Shown here: piece by piece, positions 20,145-34,781 of the stretch
Layout: each line of letters starts with the position of its first letter
Position numbering within the stretch: the first letter of the stretch is position 1
Assembly (NCBI GenBank): GCA_963082975.1
Contig: OY720348.1
Span: forward strand, 55,021,564 to 55,085,563
Origin: Labia minor
Lineage: Eukaryota > Arthropoda > Insecta > Dermaptera > Spongiphoridae
Length of the DNA stretch: 64,000 bases
Direction of reading: 5' to 3'
Notes under the pieces: model-generated
The model's input: only the letters and a program-made list of their open reading frames with translations
The model's database searches: none
Told to the model about the DNA's origin: nothing
Made by a program: the position numbers and the translations under genes

Positions 20145-21413
20145 GAGATTCTGCTCGGCTGTGTTTCTGGATATCTCGCAGGCTTTCGACAGGGTCTGGC
20201 ACGAAGGGCTACTCCTAAAAGTTAAGGGTATGGTTCCCTTAATCTATTACAGGGTAATCAGATCTTATCTTGAGGGAAGGTCCTTCCGAGTGAGGGTGGG
20301 TGACTCTTATAGCTCTGTCTGTCCCATTAGATCTGGAGTTCCGCAGGGTAGCGTACTGGGACCTTTCTTATACCTACTATACACACACGACTTACCCATT
20401 GGACCACAAACGACTGTAGCCACCTTCGCCGACGACACTGCTGTACTTGCCTCACACGCGGACCCAACAACTGCGTCTGCGATTCTCCAACAAAATCTAA
20501 ATCTAATTAAATTGTGGCTTCACAAATGGAGAATCGTAGCTAATGAAGAAAAGTCAGCACACGTGACATTTACACTAAATAAAGCGACCTGCCCGGCTGT
20601 TGAACTCGACAAAAAAATCCCAATTAAAAAGACAGTAAAATACTTGGGTATGCACTTAGACAGAAGACTGACTTGGGAAATTCACATACGGACAAAAAAA
20701 AAACAATTACAATTAAAACTACACAAACTATATTGGCTGATAGGACGCAAATCTAAAATGACTTTAGACAACAAACTATTGGTATACAATATGCTGATCA
20801 AACCAATATGGACATATGGTATTCAATTATGGGGATCAACGAGCAATACTAATATGTCCATAATACAGAAATTCCAAAACAAGACACTGAGGGCAATGGT
20901 CAACGCTCCATGGTACATATCTAATAAGATAATCCATGGAGATCTCAATGTTAGAACTGTGGCGGAGGAGGTGCAGTTAAACAGCATACGCTACCTCAAC
21001 AGACTTCAAAACCATGTTAACGACAAAGCGAGACAACTTACTGACACACAAGGACTAACCAGAAGACTAAAAAGACTTAGACCTAACGACTTGATACACG
21101 ACAGACTCAATTCTCCTTCGACTAATGGGCCGACGGATTGATCCAAGTGAATCGCTCCATCTTCTCTACTTGTCCTCATAATATCCTCAACACCTATTTT
21201 CCTTTCTAAATCCTGTCTTGTCCTATCCCCCTCCCATTAATATCTTTCTTTCTTGACCCTCCCCTCATAATACTCCTCTATTATTTATTGTATATATTTT
21301 ATGTATATATTGAGTTTTAACCTGTAAATGTTCTTCTATTGCCTCAAATAAGGCAGATGTGGAATTAGTGTATTTTTGGAAGTTAAATAAAAAAAAAAAA
21401 AAAAAAAAAAAAA
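20145..21413 (+). mobile_element. 5'-truncated Jockey-type LINE insertion
   Basis: A 1,269-bp insertion present only in unit 2. It starts abruptly inside a reverse-transcriptase reading frame (5' truncation), has a stop at 21139-21141, a 3' untranslated stretch, an AATAAA signal at 21386-21391, and a poly(A) run of about 25 ending at 21413. It is flanked by identical 12-bp duplications. These are standard marks of target-primed reverse transcription. It is clearly GC-richer than its surroundings. Confidence 0.95.
20146..21141 (+). pseudogene. Jockey-type reverse transcriptase, C-terminal fragment
   Basis: The open frame runs through to the natural stop with no internal disruption, about 331 codons. 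It enters at the RT catalytic motif A (FLDISQAFDRVWHEGL, 20164 onward; D of FLD), followed by the motif B signature SGVPQGSVLGP and the motif C active-site box FADDTAVLA. The thumb-like segment includes YLGMHLDRRLTW and the C-terminal TYGIQLWG, all typical of the Jockey clade. The endonuclease, ORF1 and the N-terminal RT are missing, so this copy was dead on arrival. The uninterrupted frame implies a recent insertion from an active source. There is no ATG at the fragment start: codon 20161-20163 is GTG, the Val of AVFLD. Confidence 0.93.
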
Positions 21414-21425
21414 ATTCTAGCCACG
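21414..21425. repeat. Target-site duplication, right copy (12 bp)
   Basis: ATTCTAGCCACG directly after the poly(A) of the LINE, then the RTE-remnant sequence resumes with tgccc. Confidence 0.95.
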
Positions 21426-23890
21426 TGCCCTGCCTATCGCAACTTTTTCCCTTTTATAACCCTAACTATTTCTGAAGGTGCAGAGGTCATGCAATTTCTT
21501 GTTATGCAGTCTCCCCCATTCCCCGGTGACCTCATCTTTCTTTGGCCAATAAATGCAGGCAAGAATTCTATTCTCAAATACTCTGATAATGCAACAGGCA
21601 AAATAATTTTTTTATATATTCCCTTTGATAATAATTTTGATGAGATAAGCCTCTTTATTGCAAGATAACAGGCGTTTCCCGATTGCAACCCCGAATTAAA
21701 TTCTTCTCAAATATTATTATCCTTCGTGATTACATTCAATTTTTCTACATATTCAAATTCTACATTTTGTATATTAAGATTTTGTTAATACCTGTCCTCT
21801 TTGTTACGAAATATTTTTTCTTATCACTATTAATTTCAAACCTCCATTAATTTTTCCTCGCTATCTGTAATTGCAATTGCCGAATCTCCTATTATATTTA
21901 AGTCGTCCTTGTAACCTAATAGTTTACAATTGATTTCCGCATCTTATTTTTTCTTTAGTACCTTTAAGACAAATATTAAGATCAAAATATGAAAAAGTTT
22001 ATGCTGATCTATATTGAGTCATGTGTATGTTTTACTAAATTCTACAAATAATAGTGAACAGAAATATTGAATTCGCGATTTTTTTCCTAATATCTGTCAT
22101 AATGAAAATATCTTAATTAATGTTGGTCGATTTGGCCTGAACCCGCAATGATATCTTCTAATATTTCCTCCGCCTATGGTTCTTAAGTATTGTATATGTT
22201 ATAATAGTGAAATAGATTATAATATTTCTTGATCATTACATTTTGGTATTTTATTTTCATTGCTAGATTATTATTGAATATTTTTAATTATAATGAAATT
22301 TGAGAAAATGCAAAAATAGAGACTTGAGACAATTTATAAAAATTAACGGTATAAAACTATAGATAAATTGCCAATATATACATTTATTAAGTTCATTTAT
22401 TAATTTTTTTAGATCATAGTTATTTTCCTCCTTTAAATGAAACTTATCTAATTCTGTGGTGCTAGGGGATTTGAAAATTATTAGTCGCAATATGAAGATT
22501 TCGCTTACAGTTTCTGTCATGTCCGACCTCCGTCCAACAGTTATTTCCCTCAAGTTTCTTGCTTCTCTAAATCATGTGATCTATATATTTAATTTTTTTG
22601 ATTCATTGTAATAAAATTTAAACAAATAAACATTTTCTCTTTGTTAATTTATATAAATTTCAATTTAAACTGATTGTGAGTGATACGCTTTGCCAATACT
22701 CTGAATAATTTGTTTATAGAAATATTGAATGTTCTTAGCGAGATTTTTTAACCTTTCACTTTCCAATAGAAAAGAAGAAATATTCAAATTTATAGAAAGA
22801 ATAAATAAAAATTAAGTTAAATATGATCTAAATATTTTATTAAATTAATTAAAATGGGAACTTTTAGAATAAATTATCTAATTGAATTGATATTTGAATA
22901 TTAGAATTTAAAATAAAAAGTGAAATATTATAATAATTCTTTGATTGGGAATCGCTAGATAATTCATTGTTTAAAATGCTTCCGATAGGGACAGTGAGCC
23001 GATAGATGCTCTTGAATGAACAACACGGAGAATTATATAAACTTTAAAAAATTAATTCCTGCGGTTATTGATTAGATTATAATAAAATGTATAGCCTATG
23101 TTACTCTAGAGGTATATAAGAATATTGTGATGTAATTTCATAGAAATCGGTTCAGCTAAATTCAGAGTCTATAAAATAGTAATTTTCCGGACAGACCGAA
23201 AGACAGACAGACAGACATGAAAAATTCTAAAGTCACTTTTGGATTCTAGAGGTCATGAAACGCGAAGATATGCAAAAATTTTTAAATTCTGAGCAATGTG
23301 CAGACAAAAACCTTTTTATATATATATATATATATATATATTATTATAAGATAATGTCTATGTTGTTGAATTTATCAAATATCATATGGATTGAAATTAA
23401 AATAAGAAAAAATCTCGAGGAATCAAGTTAGTTCATAGTATGCATTGGCTGTCTACCTACAAGGGGCTTCTATCCAAAACTCTTTTTCAAGTTTTCTATT
23501 CTTTACAAACTTAATTAAAAAGAATGACAAATTCCTATCTAGCATTGAATAGTAGAATATAATTTAAAAATTAGATAGAATCAATAAAAAAAGAAATAAG
23601 AAATTGGTTGGAAAAATCTAATACAAGTAATAATTGAAAAAATATGGAGTGTCTCCACTCGATTATCTCGCAAATTAGAATCCTAAAATATGATATTTAA
23701 TATTAATTATCTTCTTCATCTAAATTTACAATTTACATAATTTGTAGCATATCTCAAATTTCAAATAAACGTAATTCTCTTTATATTTAATCAAATTTAA
23801 AGCATATTCTTTCTATAAGATATTGGAAATAAAAAATTCATTGCGTTCTTTTTAAAAGTTTGATGTGTATCTTTAGAAGAATTTCAGGAG

Positions 23891-23986
23891 ATTTTTTTTA
23901 ATAAAATATATTCGAATAAGCGTGTTTAAAATAAAATAAGGGCAGTAAAAGGGTTATTATTTGAAAAATAATTATTTGCTCTACAG
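23891..23986. repeat. 96-bp segment present in some B copies (B2)
   Basis: Lies between caggag and ttttcc. It begins attttttttaataaaata and ends gctctacag. It is absent at 2782/2783 and 58756/58757. There are no clear terminal repeats or target duplication, so insertion and deletion are both possible. Confidence 0.9.
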
Positions 23987-24434
23987 TTTTCCAAAACTAT
24001 CATCATTAAGGAATATTCATATTAATTTTATAAATTTTATATACTTTTGAAAAAATATTATACTGATTTAATACATATCCCGCCATCTATTGCGATTAGT
24101 GTTGACTACATTTAAAAGTTTTATATTAAAATATTATTTTCAATATTATTCATTAAGTATATATATATATATAGCAATAATTAAAATTAAATTAATTTAA
24201 ATTAAACTGATTTAATAATAAAAATAATTATCATTCTATTAAAGGAGAAATACAAAGGAATATATCAAAAGAATTGAAAAAAATCTCTCAACCAAGAACT
24301 GAAATCTAATTTCTAAATTATGATGAAATTCAAATATCTTGTTATATACTAAGGGTATATGTTATCATTATCATCTATAATATACTATAAAATTAAAAAT
24401 TAAAATATATAATAAATACATATACAATACTTAC

Positions 24435-26129
24435 AATGGATTGATTAATGGTAGCTAATGGAGTCGACAAACACTTCAACCGGATCATCGTCTTCAATTC
24501 CTGGAAAACAAAGACTAATATGAAATAATGTTTTCCTGGAATAATTGATATTGGAAATCTACTCACCTTTTTAATGGATCCGTAAAAGTGAAAGATTGCC
24601 ATCAACATCGATCGATGATACATGAAAAACAAGAATAAAAGACATATTTATTAAGTATGAAAATAGATTAGAATAATATTAAAATATTTCTTAAAAAAAT
24701 ACTTACGGCGGGGTTTTCACCCCTTGCAAATGCCCGAAGGATGATGATGATGATTTGGAAGTCATTATGTTGTTCAATCTCTCTCTTGATTCTGGAATAA
24801 TGTTGGACATCAAGTAAAACTAAAAAATTAAGAAAACATTTCACTTAGTAATTTAATAAACGCGTGTAGTATCTTTATAAATTCATCAATGTAAATCTAT
24901 CTAGAAATATCTATACAAGAAATTAAACATTGTAATATACATATATCTGGATTATTTTGAAATGATATTCCATTCATAATTCTACTCACCGTTGGTACAT
25001 GCGCTTATTCTCATTAGCTTCTTCCATCATTTCTTAGTGACCAGAGTGAGAGTAGAGTCAAGACATCACAGCATCATCCACGGGTACGAACATATCTGAT
25101 GGTGATAGATAAAACATATTTTGATATATTAAAAATTATTTAAAACTTTTTTTAAACTTAAAAAATAATAGTTGAAGAAGAGATAAGATAATAGTGAAAT
25201 ATTTTATTTTATCCTTTTATAGAAATTTCTATAATATTCCATCATTAATATTTGAAATTCAATTCAATGAATATTTATAATGTATATTATTTAATAGAAA
25301 TTGGAGGATATCTATCATAGGAATAGGATTATATATGAAAAACTTAAAGAATTTTTGGACAGTAGGAGAACTTGTGTAATATTTGAAAATTTAAAATAAT
25401 ATTTCAATATTAATTATTTAAAAATAGTAGAAAAAATAAATAAAATTCTTACCCATTGATTGACCATTGTTTTTTATTTTCCTTTTTAGTAACCTTCATA
25501 TTAGGTAGATGAAATCTTATGCTCGCTCCATTCCCTTCAAAGTAGATCTAAAAACAAGAAATAGATTTATAATTAGTTCTGTGATTTCGAAATATTTACT
25601 TGTATATATTATTTATTATATCCAGTATATTCTTCTATATTGTAAGTTAGAAAAATCAAAGAATAATTAATAAAAAACAAAGAAAGTTTTTTAGATTTAT
25701 TTTAACATTTTTTAAGAAGAATTACTGTCACAAAAATTTAAGTTCTAACAATAAACGCCATTTAAAAATTATGTAATTTTAATTATATTTAAACATATTG
25801 ATATTATTTCATGAAATATTATAGAAATAAAAATTCAACTCACCGATAAGATGTCTTGCAGTCGTTGTGATGTGATGCGATGAACTTCTGAACTGCGACA
25901 ACATACCACCAAACCAAGTTCTTCAAATGATGCTCTTCAGACAATGAAAAGAAAAAGAAATAGAAAAAAGATCATTAGTTAGAGTTGAATAGGATAAGAG
26001 AGAATAACGTTCCAAAAAAGAGGTTATAAATTGTATTTCAATTGAAATATACATATAACCTACCGTGGAGGCTACTTCATTGCGCCCTGATGTCTTCCCT
26101 GTACAGTCTATCCTATGCCAGACCAAATT
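24435..26129 (-). pseudogene. Fossil multi-exon gene, copy in B2
   Basis: Same exon blocks as in B1, shifted by 21,205. The last block (24435-24500) begins GAATTGAAG instead of GGATTCAAG and has Ala for Pro near its end. The exon 3785-3890 homologue keeps the same disabling changes. Confidence 0.5.
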
Positions 26130-27502
26130 CTATGGCACGGATGGCCATCTAATAATATTTTCTATCTACGTGCAAAACACTCTTCTTGCTAGAAAAGATT
26201 GCAATCACGGAAACGGAAAAAAAAACACTCCCGAACGCGCTTATTAGACACAGTATGGTCTATTTTGTGTTTTAACTACCGAAGAAATGCGCAATTTAGA
26301 AGAAGAAGGAAAAAAAAAAAGAAAAAGAAAAGCATAGATTAAGTGGGAAGCCGTTTGTGAGTATCTGTGGATCAGCTGAGAGTGACTTTGAGTTTTTGGA
26401 TTACGATTGAACACCACATTCGTGGCAACCTGTAAAAAATGCCTACCTACCTACAATGGGGATTCATGGCGTCCTCCATAGTGGGAGGAACACTCATGAA
26501 AAAGAGACTAAGCTTAGCTCCAAGGTAGTCAATACATCCTGGCGGGCTAATCCCATTAAGGAACATTGTTGAACTACCTTCACGAATGCCTGTCCAATAC
26601 CATAGAGCCACGTCTTAGGCATTCTCAGTGATACACATTACTTTACACAAACAAGGGAATCGTCATTAAAAAAAAAAAAAAAAAAAAAAAAAATGACGAT
26701 TTGGGAAGCACAAAACACATGCAGATAAACAATCCCTTAACATTTTCTGGCACATACCCGACTCCACCCACTAAATACTAAATAGGAAATACTAAAAAGG
26801 TGTTTCCTTTAATAGTTAGAAGCATGCAAAAACCAAACACCTTTTTTCTATTCTATTCTAAAATATTAATAATTCATTAAATTTAATGTTTCTAGTTTCT
26901 ATCTATATTTATTGGCTACCACAAAGGTTTGGAAGCGATGACTCAGGAGGCATTTTCTTGAAGCATTCCTTTATCTGTAAATCCCTAACAACAAACGATT
27001 AAGCCAAATAAATAAATAATCACCCCCCATACGCAACCTATCAGGCTAACAATTCTAAATACCTTTAAAGGAATTGATGATTCAGTAGATTGTAGATTTG
27101 CCATCCTTATTCTTCTATCTTCCAATTCTTTCTGTCTTCTATGGTAGCATCTGAAAAACTCGAATCTAACTAACTAACTAACTAACTAACTAACAAACAA
27201 TGTTAAATTTAAAATATTAATAGAAATATAGTATTTTTTATTGTAATATTTAAATTTTGTCAATATTAAATTAAAATCATTACTACCACTAGTGCCAGAA
27301 TAATGAAAAAATATACGTTGAGTACTTATTTTTGGTGAGCTGTATTTATAAAAAATTTTGAAGAAACCAATATTATTCGAAGAGAATTGAATTTGCCATC
27401 AGTAAAAAGATGATACATGAAAATAAAAGAAAAACAAAAGACATATATAAGATTGAGTATTCAAAATATAATACATTTTTTTTTATCACAAAAAGTACTA
27501 AC

Positions 27503-27637
27503 CTCGGAGTTATAAATAGGTTGCCCACTCGTAGTAGGTCACTCGACGATATCGATGAACTCGTACTTCTCACCATCTCCCTCCATATATACTAGTGGTC
27601 CAAATTTGTTTCGTGAATCCATGTTCTTTCAGATGAA
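27503..27637 (-). pseudogene. Exon-like block (B2), as 6289-6423
   Basis: Same borders and in-frame TGA; Asn replaces Lys at codon 5. Confidence 0.4.
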
Positions 27638-27927
27638 CTAATAGAGAAATTGAAAATATTTAAATTATTAAATACACTTATTTTTTATATTCAAATGAAT
27701 AATCCAAAACATTAAATTAAATTTTAACCTAATATTCTAAACTAAGCACGACGAATTAAATATAAAAAAAAATTGTCTTGATCATAGCTCTTTTGTTATT
27801 TCATGATTAATTATATAAATAAATATATCTCTAATGAAAAAAAGCCATTTTTAATTTAAAGAATACTTTCATAACAAAATATTAATTTTTATTAATATGT
27901 AATAATAGAAAATTATCTACAGATATA

Positions 27928-28738
27928 TCTATACTATACTATATATTAAATTTATTGTTAGGAACTAGAATAAAACAAATTCAGTCGAATGTCAATTTCT
28001 TTTTCTTTTTCCTCTTTGTTAATTTATATATCTGTCGATACAACTCTTTTATTGATTTTCACCTTAACAATTAATTGAATATGTAATTATAATTATTAAT
28101 TATAGTTTGTTGATATATCAACTTTACCTCTAATGTGATGTGATTCCTTTTTCTATATGGATCAGATATATTCTTCAGTCGACGACTAACATCAAACCAT
28201 AACAAGCTAAAAAAAAAAAAACCGAAAAATTATTTAAATACCTTAACTCGCATAATAATATCAATATAGTAATTTAAAAGCAAAAAAAATTTTTTTTCAA
28301 ATAAATATCAACTATAATTCTCTATTTTCTTACTTTTAATCACTTTTAATATAATAATAAGCACAATATCTAGACCCATTATGTGTGACTTATTAATTCT
28401 TATTTAATTTAGGTACTCTGTTCTTTATTAGAAACCTAATCAAATTGATTTCTTTTCAATAATAATATGAGAGATTGAATTTCAAGTGTTTGATTTTTAT
28501 TATTTATTTTATAATGCATTTTCACTGATATTCAATAAATATTTTAATAAACTTGTCGATTTCTTAGAAAATAACGGAGAGATATCAATATTAAAAAATA
28601 AATAAAATTATATTGAAAAAATAATGATTTTTCAAGAGTTTATAATTATTTTAGATAAAATAAATCGCAATGAAAAAAATAAAAGATAAAAAAAAAAAAA
28701 TAACCCTGCACTTTTCTAGAATAAATGTTAATACAAAT

Positions 28739-28783
<45 letters not shown>

Positions 28784-30819
28784 ATAATTGAATATTGAAG
28801 ATAAAAAAAATAAAATAAAATGTTAAACTCGTAATTAAAAATAAAAGTAAAAAAAATTATAGTACTACATTATAATAATATGTATGTATCCGATTAAAAT
28901 TTTATTCTATTTTAAATATATATATATATATATGATATGATATGATTTGGTTTAAAAATATTTAGGTACACCTAGGCATATATATGTTAGTATATAAATT
29001 AAATATTAACTAATTCTGTTAGAATAGAGGATATGTTATAGAAAAAGTTCAAATTTATAGAACAAGATGATTTATGCTCCAATTTCATTACCAAATTTGG
29101 GCTTCTATTCTATACAAATAAAACAATTTAAAATAAAAAAAATAATTATAGTAATTAATATCAGAGAATTAGATTTTAAACTAATCGAAATCTTTAATAA
29201 TGCTTTTAATCAACGAATAGTATTTTTTATATTAATTACGAGTATCTATTTCATCGTACTAGTATTATAAATCTATTATTTGTAGTCTTATTTCGAAATT
29301 TAAATAAACGTTTTTCTTTTTAAAATAAATAAAATTGAATTTTATTTATAAATACCTTACTTTATAAGTTGAATCATGTGAAATGAAAAATTCAATATCA
29401 TGTTTTCAAAATTTTTCGTTAATTGTTCAGGAGAATTCTGTCTGACTGAATTGAATTTGATTTTTCTTCTAATATTTTATTTTAATTCCACCACAAGTAT
29501 TCTTATTTTATATAGCGGGATAGTACTACTCCCACTTATCTAAACAATTTATAATTTAATGTTTTTTCTTTTCTATCAAACCCCAGAAACAATCATGATT
29601 TTTGTAAATGCACCACCCTCATTCATCCTTGGATATCAAGACTCACTATGAACAAGTCAGAACTCGTTCAATAATTTATATTAAATTAATAAATAATAAT
29701 TCTAGTAATTCTCAGAATTTTTAAAATATATCGATATTTAGTTTCATTTCCGACAATTAACCAAATATCCTTTATTTTATTCTAATAGTTCCCATTGGAA
29801 TTGATTTATTAAAATGATACCAGATAATTTCATGACAAGACAAGATAAAAGAAATCCTAAATATTATGATTAATATTATTTATCTTCTTCACCAAAGTAC
29901 AATATATTATATCTATCCTATTTCGAATTTAAAAAATAAACGTTATATATTCTCTTGATATTACTATAAATAAAATTTAATTTTGATTATCTGTCTAGAA
30001 GAGATGAATCAATACATTCTTTATAAAATTCTTTCTGTATGTAGAGAGCTTTAAGCGAGAATTTTAGTAATTTTTTTAAATTTAGTATTTTCTGTGTCGG
30101 ATGTCTAACTAAAAGGGGCTCCAACTTTGTAAAATCTTCCCAAATTCATAAATATAGTTAATTACCATCCAGTACGTATTTGAACTCTAATTCAAATATT
30201 CTATTGAATTTAAAAACATAATATTTGAAATGTAGCTCATTCGGAAGAGGGTCATTACCCACACACACAACTTTTTCATTTTTTTTCCTCTAAACTGACC
30301 GGAAAAATAAAGCTATATATTTGATAGTTTTTCACATGATTAAAAATTGATAAAACTGCTATATATAGAATTTCAGCTTGATTGATTTGCTAAAAATACC
30401 AGAATTAATTTTTTAACACTGCAAATCACGCGCCAGCACGTGACGTGTTGCCATCAACAAAGAGCCAAACATGCGCTGGTTTAATAAATATTATTTATTA
30501 ATTTTAATTTATAAATTGTAATTAATTAAATTTAATTTAAATATAATATATGTTATTTAATCGAATTCAAACTGCGAGATAGTCCAGATTTTTTTTTTTT
30601 TTTTTGATTACTTTTTTTATAAGACAAGAAAAACGATTCCAATGAAAAAAACAACTAACAATGCATACAAATATTAATTTCAATATTATAAATAATTCAA
30701 ATGATTTACACTTAAATCGGGCGTCTCTGGAACTAGTTTTTTACTCTAATAAATGCATTATTCCAAGAACTGGGTATTTTTTTTATGTTTAGGTGTGAAG
30801 GGGCGCTCTGAGCAGCTAG
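27928..30819 (+). mobile_element. Possible non-autonomous Helitron (B2)
   Basis: Same proposed ends as in B1. Confidence 0.35.
28128..28206 (-). pseudogene. Exon-like block (B2), as 6925-7003
   Basis: Same borders; DVSRRLK variant. Confidence 0.38.
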
Positions 30820-31143
30820 TATAATTATAAAAAATATAAAAAAGAATGGGTAATTCTTAAAAGTACAGTTCCAATTATTAATAAAGAAATAATATAAAAA
30901 AAATAATAATAAAATAAATTACTCAAATAAATTTTAAAAAAATAAAATAAATTATATAAATTAGCGATTTGGGTGTACTAGTTACGAGATAAATGCATTG
31001 GGAATTAATCAAGAAATCCAAATTTAGTAATGCAATTGAAATATTCTATTTATTAGAAGAATAGTTTTTCTAAATATTCTATTATTGAATAAATCTAGGA
31101 ATGTGATTAAAAAAAAAGATGCAATGGTATTTATATTCAATAG

Positions 31144-31881
31144 TCATCCACTCATGGATTTGGATAAAACTTTACCAGTAGGTTCTTTTTTAAGTCCAAA
31201 TAAACATTTCTTATGCAATTCTTGCGGGTCGCTTCTAGTTTACGAGATAAAAAGCATTAAAGTTTGCATATAAATCCATTGATATTCTATTTAGCTTCCA
31301 TGTTTCACTAATTTGAGAATCAGAGGGATCCACTAATTTTCTTCAGTTCGGATTAGATATAGAAAAATTTAAAAAATAATTAATTAAATAATTTCTCTAT
31401 ATCCAAACCGAACCGAAAAAACCGAAAATTAGGAATAAGTTAATAATTAGTGAATTAGTCAATAAATAAGTTCATAATAAGGTAATCTGGCAATCTTTAA
31501 TCCATTTTATCTTGTAAACTAGAATCGATTAGCATATTATGGACCTCGAAATATAAAGAAATGTTTTATTAACTAATTAACTAATTAAATTGATTTTCGA
31601 TTTTTATGGTTCAGGAATTATTTAATTAATTATTTTTTTAATTTTTCTATATCTAATCCAAACTGAAAAAAGAACAGAAAATTACTTAAGCCCTCTCTGA
31701 TGGTCAAATAATAAAACATGCTAGTTAAATAGAATATCAATGGGTTTATATACAAATTTTAATAATTTTTATCTCGTAAATGAAAAGCGACCGCCACATA
31801 CTGCTTAAGGAAAGTTCGTTTTGAATCTAAAAAGGAATCCATTGGCAAAGTTTTATCCAAATCCATGACTGGATGACCAGT
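31144..31881. repeat. Long imperfect inverted repeat (B2)
   Basis: Copy of 9927-10664, essentially identical. Confidence 0.65.
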
Positions 31882-32049
31882 TTATATAATTACCGATGCA
31901 AAAATAAATCAATTGGAAATATTATATGTAGTATTGAAGGAAATTGTTTTAAAAAAATGTAAAAGAATGTTTTTCTATGCAAATCCAATAATATAATAAT
32001 AGAAAAATAGAATAGATTAGATGTTTAAAAAAATAAATAACTAACTTAC

Positions 32050-32144
32050 CATGTAATGGAGGGTGTGATTAGAATAGTATACAACTATAATGCATGGAGT
32101 GGATGCAACCTTCCTTCATGGCCCATTCTTTGTAAATTGTAATT
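32050..32144 (-). pseudogene. Exon-like block (B2), as 10833-10927
   Basis: Identical borders and the same premature stop. Confidence 0.38.
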
Positions 32145-32380
32145 CTGGAAAAAGAAAAAAAAGGAAATTATTATTTTTGTTATATAGATAGGAATATTTA
32201 AAAAAATTCGGAAAGGATAGTATATCTAATATGAATTTTTGTTATTATTTCTATAATTCTCCCTATTATAGGCTTAATAGACTGGAACTTACTTTTCAGT
32301 TTTATTTCCTAATTAGCGGTGCGATTTTCAAAAGAATCACTTGTATCTATTCACAGTGTATTCAACGATTAATTATAGAA

Positions 32381-32811
32381 TACAAATTTTAGATGGCTTG
32401 AACTATTCCAAGACAAAGAGAGTGTAAATTTAGGTGATAAAGTGTCTGTTTGTGCGCGTCAGTAATGGCTACCAAACTAATCCACGTTTTACCGCTAGTA
32501 TTTATTTCTCCAATTACTTGGGGGGTGGGAGTGGGGCAGGGGAAGAGGGGAGAGGCGCCAAAAAGTTCTATTAATCCAATAGGTTACATTACGAATCAGA
32601 AAATAAACTGCGCATATTATCTATTCGTCAATTCAATAGGATCATGAATTATATATATATATATATTAATTCATTTTTTTATATATTAAATAATTGAAAT
32701 TTTATAAATACTATGTATATACTAGCTGCTAGGAGCGCCTTCGGCGCTCTTCACACCTAGACGGGGGCTCCGCCCCCTGTACCCCCGAGTGTTACATAGT
32801 ATTTGGTTGAA
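32381..32811 (+). repeat. BEL 3'-end block and palindrome (B2)
   Basis: Copy of 11164-11594; palindrome at 32706-32804. Confidence 0.88.
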
Positions 32812-33292
32812 TTTAATTAATCTTTTTTGTTTTATATTTTTGTTATTTTAATTACTTCTTTATATTTCACAAATGAAAATATTTAAACAAAATAACTGAT
32901 TTGAATTTGTATATAGAATTTCTCCCTCTCTTCGATATTGACAATCATAAGAGAAGGGTCTGGACTTCCGCATTTTAGAATAAATTGCTCAAAAAATTTA
33001 CTATTTTTTTTCAATTAAGAAAATTCGTAATTATATTATTTAGATTTAATTTTAAAAAAAATGTGGAAAAAGTTATTTTTAATTGTTTTCTCAATGAAAA
33101 TTTAGTAAGGATTTAATTTATTAATTTGAATGATTGTTTTTAAATTTAATTAAATTTTAATACAATAAAATGAATACTTATAGAAACTATTTAGGCAATT
33201 TATTCCAATTTATTATGCTATAAAATAATATAATAATTTTCTTAATATATTTTTATTTTTAAACAAATTAGTTTTTAATCTCATTTAGTACT

Positions 33293-33342
<50 letters not shown>

Positions 33343-33772
33343 GGTATATACTGATATATGTTTTTGAACTTGAAAAATATCCACATGACTTTGAAAGGCG
33401 AATCAAACTGTTTAAGTCTCATGAGGAAATTCAATTTATGTATTTTTTTATTAATTAAGATAAATTAATAAATAGTATTTAAAAATATTAAAATCAAAAT
33501 ATTTATATCAGTGTGACTTAATTATTAGATTTTGGAATATATATTTATAGCTTACTATATATATTTTTTATATAATAATCTCTTAAAAACAATTTTCATT
33601 TTTTAAATTACTATTTATTTAAATAGATAAAATTAAAAAACATTAAATCATAATTTCTATTAAAATATTAAATAAGTTTGACCTAATTTATGAAATAAAT
33701 TAATATAATTATTTTTACTATGATTTAAATATTTTAAATGATATTTAATTAATTAAAAACTTATAATAAATT

Positions 33773-34781
33773 AAATATTTTAATAATCCAGCCAATTGAT
33801 AAAACATGAACAGTGACTTCGAATTGAAATAGACATCAGATGAATTCTTATTAAATGTTTTATAATGATAAATAATTTATGGTTTATTCAAATTATATAA
33901 AAAGCCTTAAAAAGTGCCATGCATCAGAATAATCTCGAATAAATATAAAAATACATTATATTATTATTTAGATTATCCCAGTATAAAATATAAATAAAAA
34001 AAATTTATTCTTATGTAATATATTGAAAAAAGATTTTTATAAGTTTATATAGAACTATATAATTTTATTTTTTTGTTATTTATTTAAATTAAAATATTTT
34101 AAATTAATATTAAATAGAATAAATACATATGGAAGTTATATTATACGTATATAATTAAATGAAAAGAATGAAAAATTATTTTGTGACAATTTTACAATGA
34201 TAATTGTGAGGAGGAGTTGAGAGGGTTGTAATTGGTTATCGCGAGTTAGAATAAATGATAATAAACCTCACCCCGAGGTTGAATTTTGACAAGAACAGCG
34301 CCGCTCGCCGAGCGCCCTGGCTATGCGAGCGCACTCACACACGAACACTGATAGACTGACTACCGCTCGAGCGGCTGGCTAAGAAGAGCCCCTGGCATTT
34401 AGGCAACCCGCTTCGCTAGTTTCCAAATTTAAAATTTTCATATTTAAAGTACCTGGATTATCCAGCAGCCGCTCAGAAGAATAAAAATGTATACTTTACT
34501 AAGTGTTTTAATAATATTAATTAATTTTAATAATATTCTTAAATTTGAATTAGTAAATTGATTGAGTATATTGATTTATTATGATTATACTCTCTTCTGG
34601 TATTTTTATCTTATAATTAAATAATAATTATTATTTATATATATACAATCTGTATATTTATTGAATAAACCATAAATTAATATTTATTATAAAACATTTA
34701 ATAAGAAATCATTTGATGTCTATTTCAATTCGAAGACACTGTTCATGTCATGCTTTATCAATTAGCTGGATTATTAAAATA
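33773..34781. repeat. Inverted-repeat element with GC-rich core (B2)
   Basis: Copy of 12555-13563. Confidence 0.65.

Larger units (their letters stand above)
19961..21919 (-). pseudogene. Decayed RTE-like LINE remnant, split by Jockey (A2)
   Basis: Same fragment as in A1. It is interrupted between 20144 and 21426 by the Jockey-type insertion, so only 19961-20144 and 21426-21919 belong to it. Confidence 0.7.
19833..23265. repeat. Module A, copy 2 (with Jockey insertion)
   Basis: Same sequence as 1-2156 but 1,281 bp longer because a 1,269-bp LINE plus its 12-bp target duplication sits at 20145-21425. Also 4 bp shorter near 21785. Confidence 0.95.
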
